Assembly (NCBI GenBank): GCA_022866585.1
Contig: JALHUP010000332.1
Span: 1-15,491 of the forward strand
DNA: 15,491 bases
Direction: 5' to 3'
Source of the DNA: Candidatus Zixiibacteriota bacterium
Lineage (GTDB): Bacteria; Zixibacteria; MSB-5A5; SM1-73
Positions 15,316 through 15,491 of the stretch are shown here, piece after piece. Below the pieces are notes generated by a model. It saw nothing but the letters and a program-made list of their open reading frames with translations. It was not told where the DNA came from and ran no database searches. Each line of letters opens with the position of its first letter. Positions within the stretch are counted from its first letter, which is position 1. The translations under genes were made by a program, and so were the position numbers.

Positions 15316-15371
15316 CGAAAATGAAAGGAAGAAGGAAAAGAAGAAGATGGCAACATAATCCATTTTAATCG

Positions 15372-15400
15372 TTGACAAGGAGGTGATGTGGTATTATTAT
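15372..15400 (+). promoter_or_regulatory. Strong sigma-70-type promoter for the truncated last gene
   Basis: TTGACA (15372-15377), a 17-base spacer and TATTAT (15395-15400), one mismatch to consensus overall. GGAGGT occurs in the spacer at 15379-15384. The leader would be about 70 bases. Confidence 0.75.
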
Positions 15401-15475
15401 AAAATTGAAGAATTCGAAAAATTTAAAACTAAAAACTAAGGTTGAAAATCCCGCCAACGGCGGAGAGGAGGTAAG

Positions 15476-15491
15476 ATGAAAACCCAAAAAC
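15476..15491 (+). CDS. Start of a gene cut by the window end
   Basis: ATG at 15476 with a strong AGGAGGT ribosome binding site four bases upstream (15466-15472 region), a promoter at 15372 and a CCGCC-AAC-GGCGG hairpin (15451-15463) just before the site. Only MKTQK is visible, so no function can be given. The basic start would suit a signal peptide, but that is a guess. Confidence 0.7.

Larger units (their letters stand above)
14951..15475. other. Hairpin-rich non-coding gap
   Basis: No gene. After the terminator at 15001-15038 come repeat copy B, two back-to-back GC-rich hairpins (15206-15240), a further palindrome (15280-15315), a purine-rich stretch (about 15320-15348), a strong promoter (15372-15400) and a leader with a small hairpin before a truncated gene. 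A 64-codon open frame across 15064-15258 is made only of repeat sequence. Confidence 0.75.

Noticed and set aside
1..15491. CRISPR array, tRNA/rRNA genes, transposase genes
   Set aside because: No regularly spaced direct repeats, cloverleaf-like segments or transposase motifs were seen; the repeats present are isolated palindromes.

Overview
The window looks like chromosomal DNA of an uncultured Gram-negative bacterium, probably of the FCB or a neighbouring candidate phylum. Three things suggest this. A secreted subtilase ends in a 'YPNPFNP' type FlgD/T9SS-like C-terminal sorting domain. There is an outer-membrane beta-barrel with a C-terminal aromatic strand. The gaps between genes hold many short GC-rich palindromic repeats in an otherwise AT-rich background. 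No ribosomal, tRNA or other marker gene is present, so the phylum is not established. Every gene I can support is on the + strand, and the minus-strand open frames look like shadows.

Layout. (1) Bases 1-1692 are the 3' part of a multi-GAF protein that ends in a histidine-kinase-like dimerisation helix in which the phospho-acceptor His is Tyr; it has no ATPase domain. (2) Bases 1693-2209 are non-coding and carry two palindromic repeats. (3) Bases 2210-6376 encode a membrane-anchored hybrid histidine kinase with five GAF domains, and 6443-7024 a single-domain response regulator whose REC domain resembles the kinase's own. (4) After a strong sigma-70 type promoter (7057) come a small exported protein (7249-7563) and, overlapping it by 23 bases, a TPR / AAA+ / Fis-HTH sigma-54 activator (7541-9919). 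(5) Bases 9920-10356 form a dense regulatory region: two matching dyads (CGTG-N6-CACGAA), a clear intrinsic terminator, a sequence matching the sigma-54 promoter consensus, a palindromic repeat and a near-consensus sigma-70 promoter. (6) Bases 10357-14950 look like one operon of three exported proteins: outer-membrane beta-barrel, beta-propeller lipoprotein and subtilisin-like protease. A terminator-like hairpin follows. (7) Bases 15041-15475 are packed with hairpins, including a second copy of the 10196-10278 repeat and another strong promoter, in front of a gene cut off by the window end (15476).

How it may work together (inference): the GAF proteins and response regulator are a cytoplasmic-sensing phosphorelay with no DNA-binding output in this window. 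The TPR/sigma-54 activator sits directly upstream of its most likely target. The paired dyads match a bacterial enhancer, the GG-N10-GC element matches a sigma-54 promoter, and the controlled genes would be the cell-surface trio. The exported small protein that overlaps the TPR activator gene raises the possibility of peptide sensing, but nothing in the sequence proves it.
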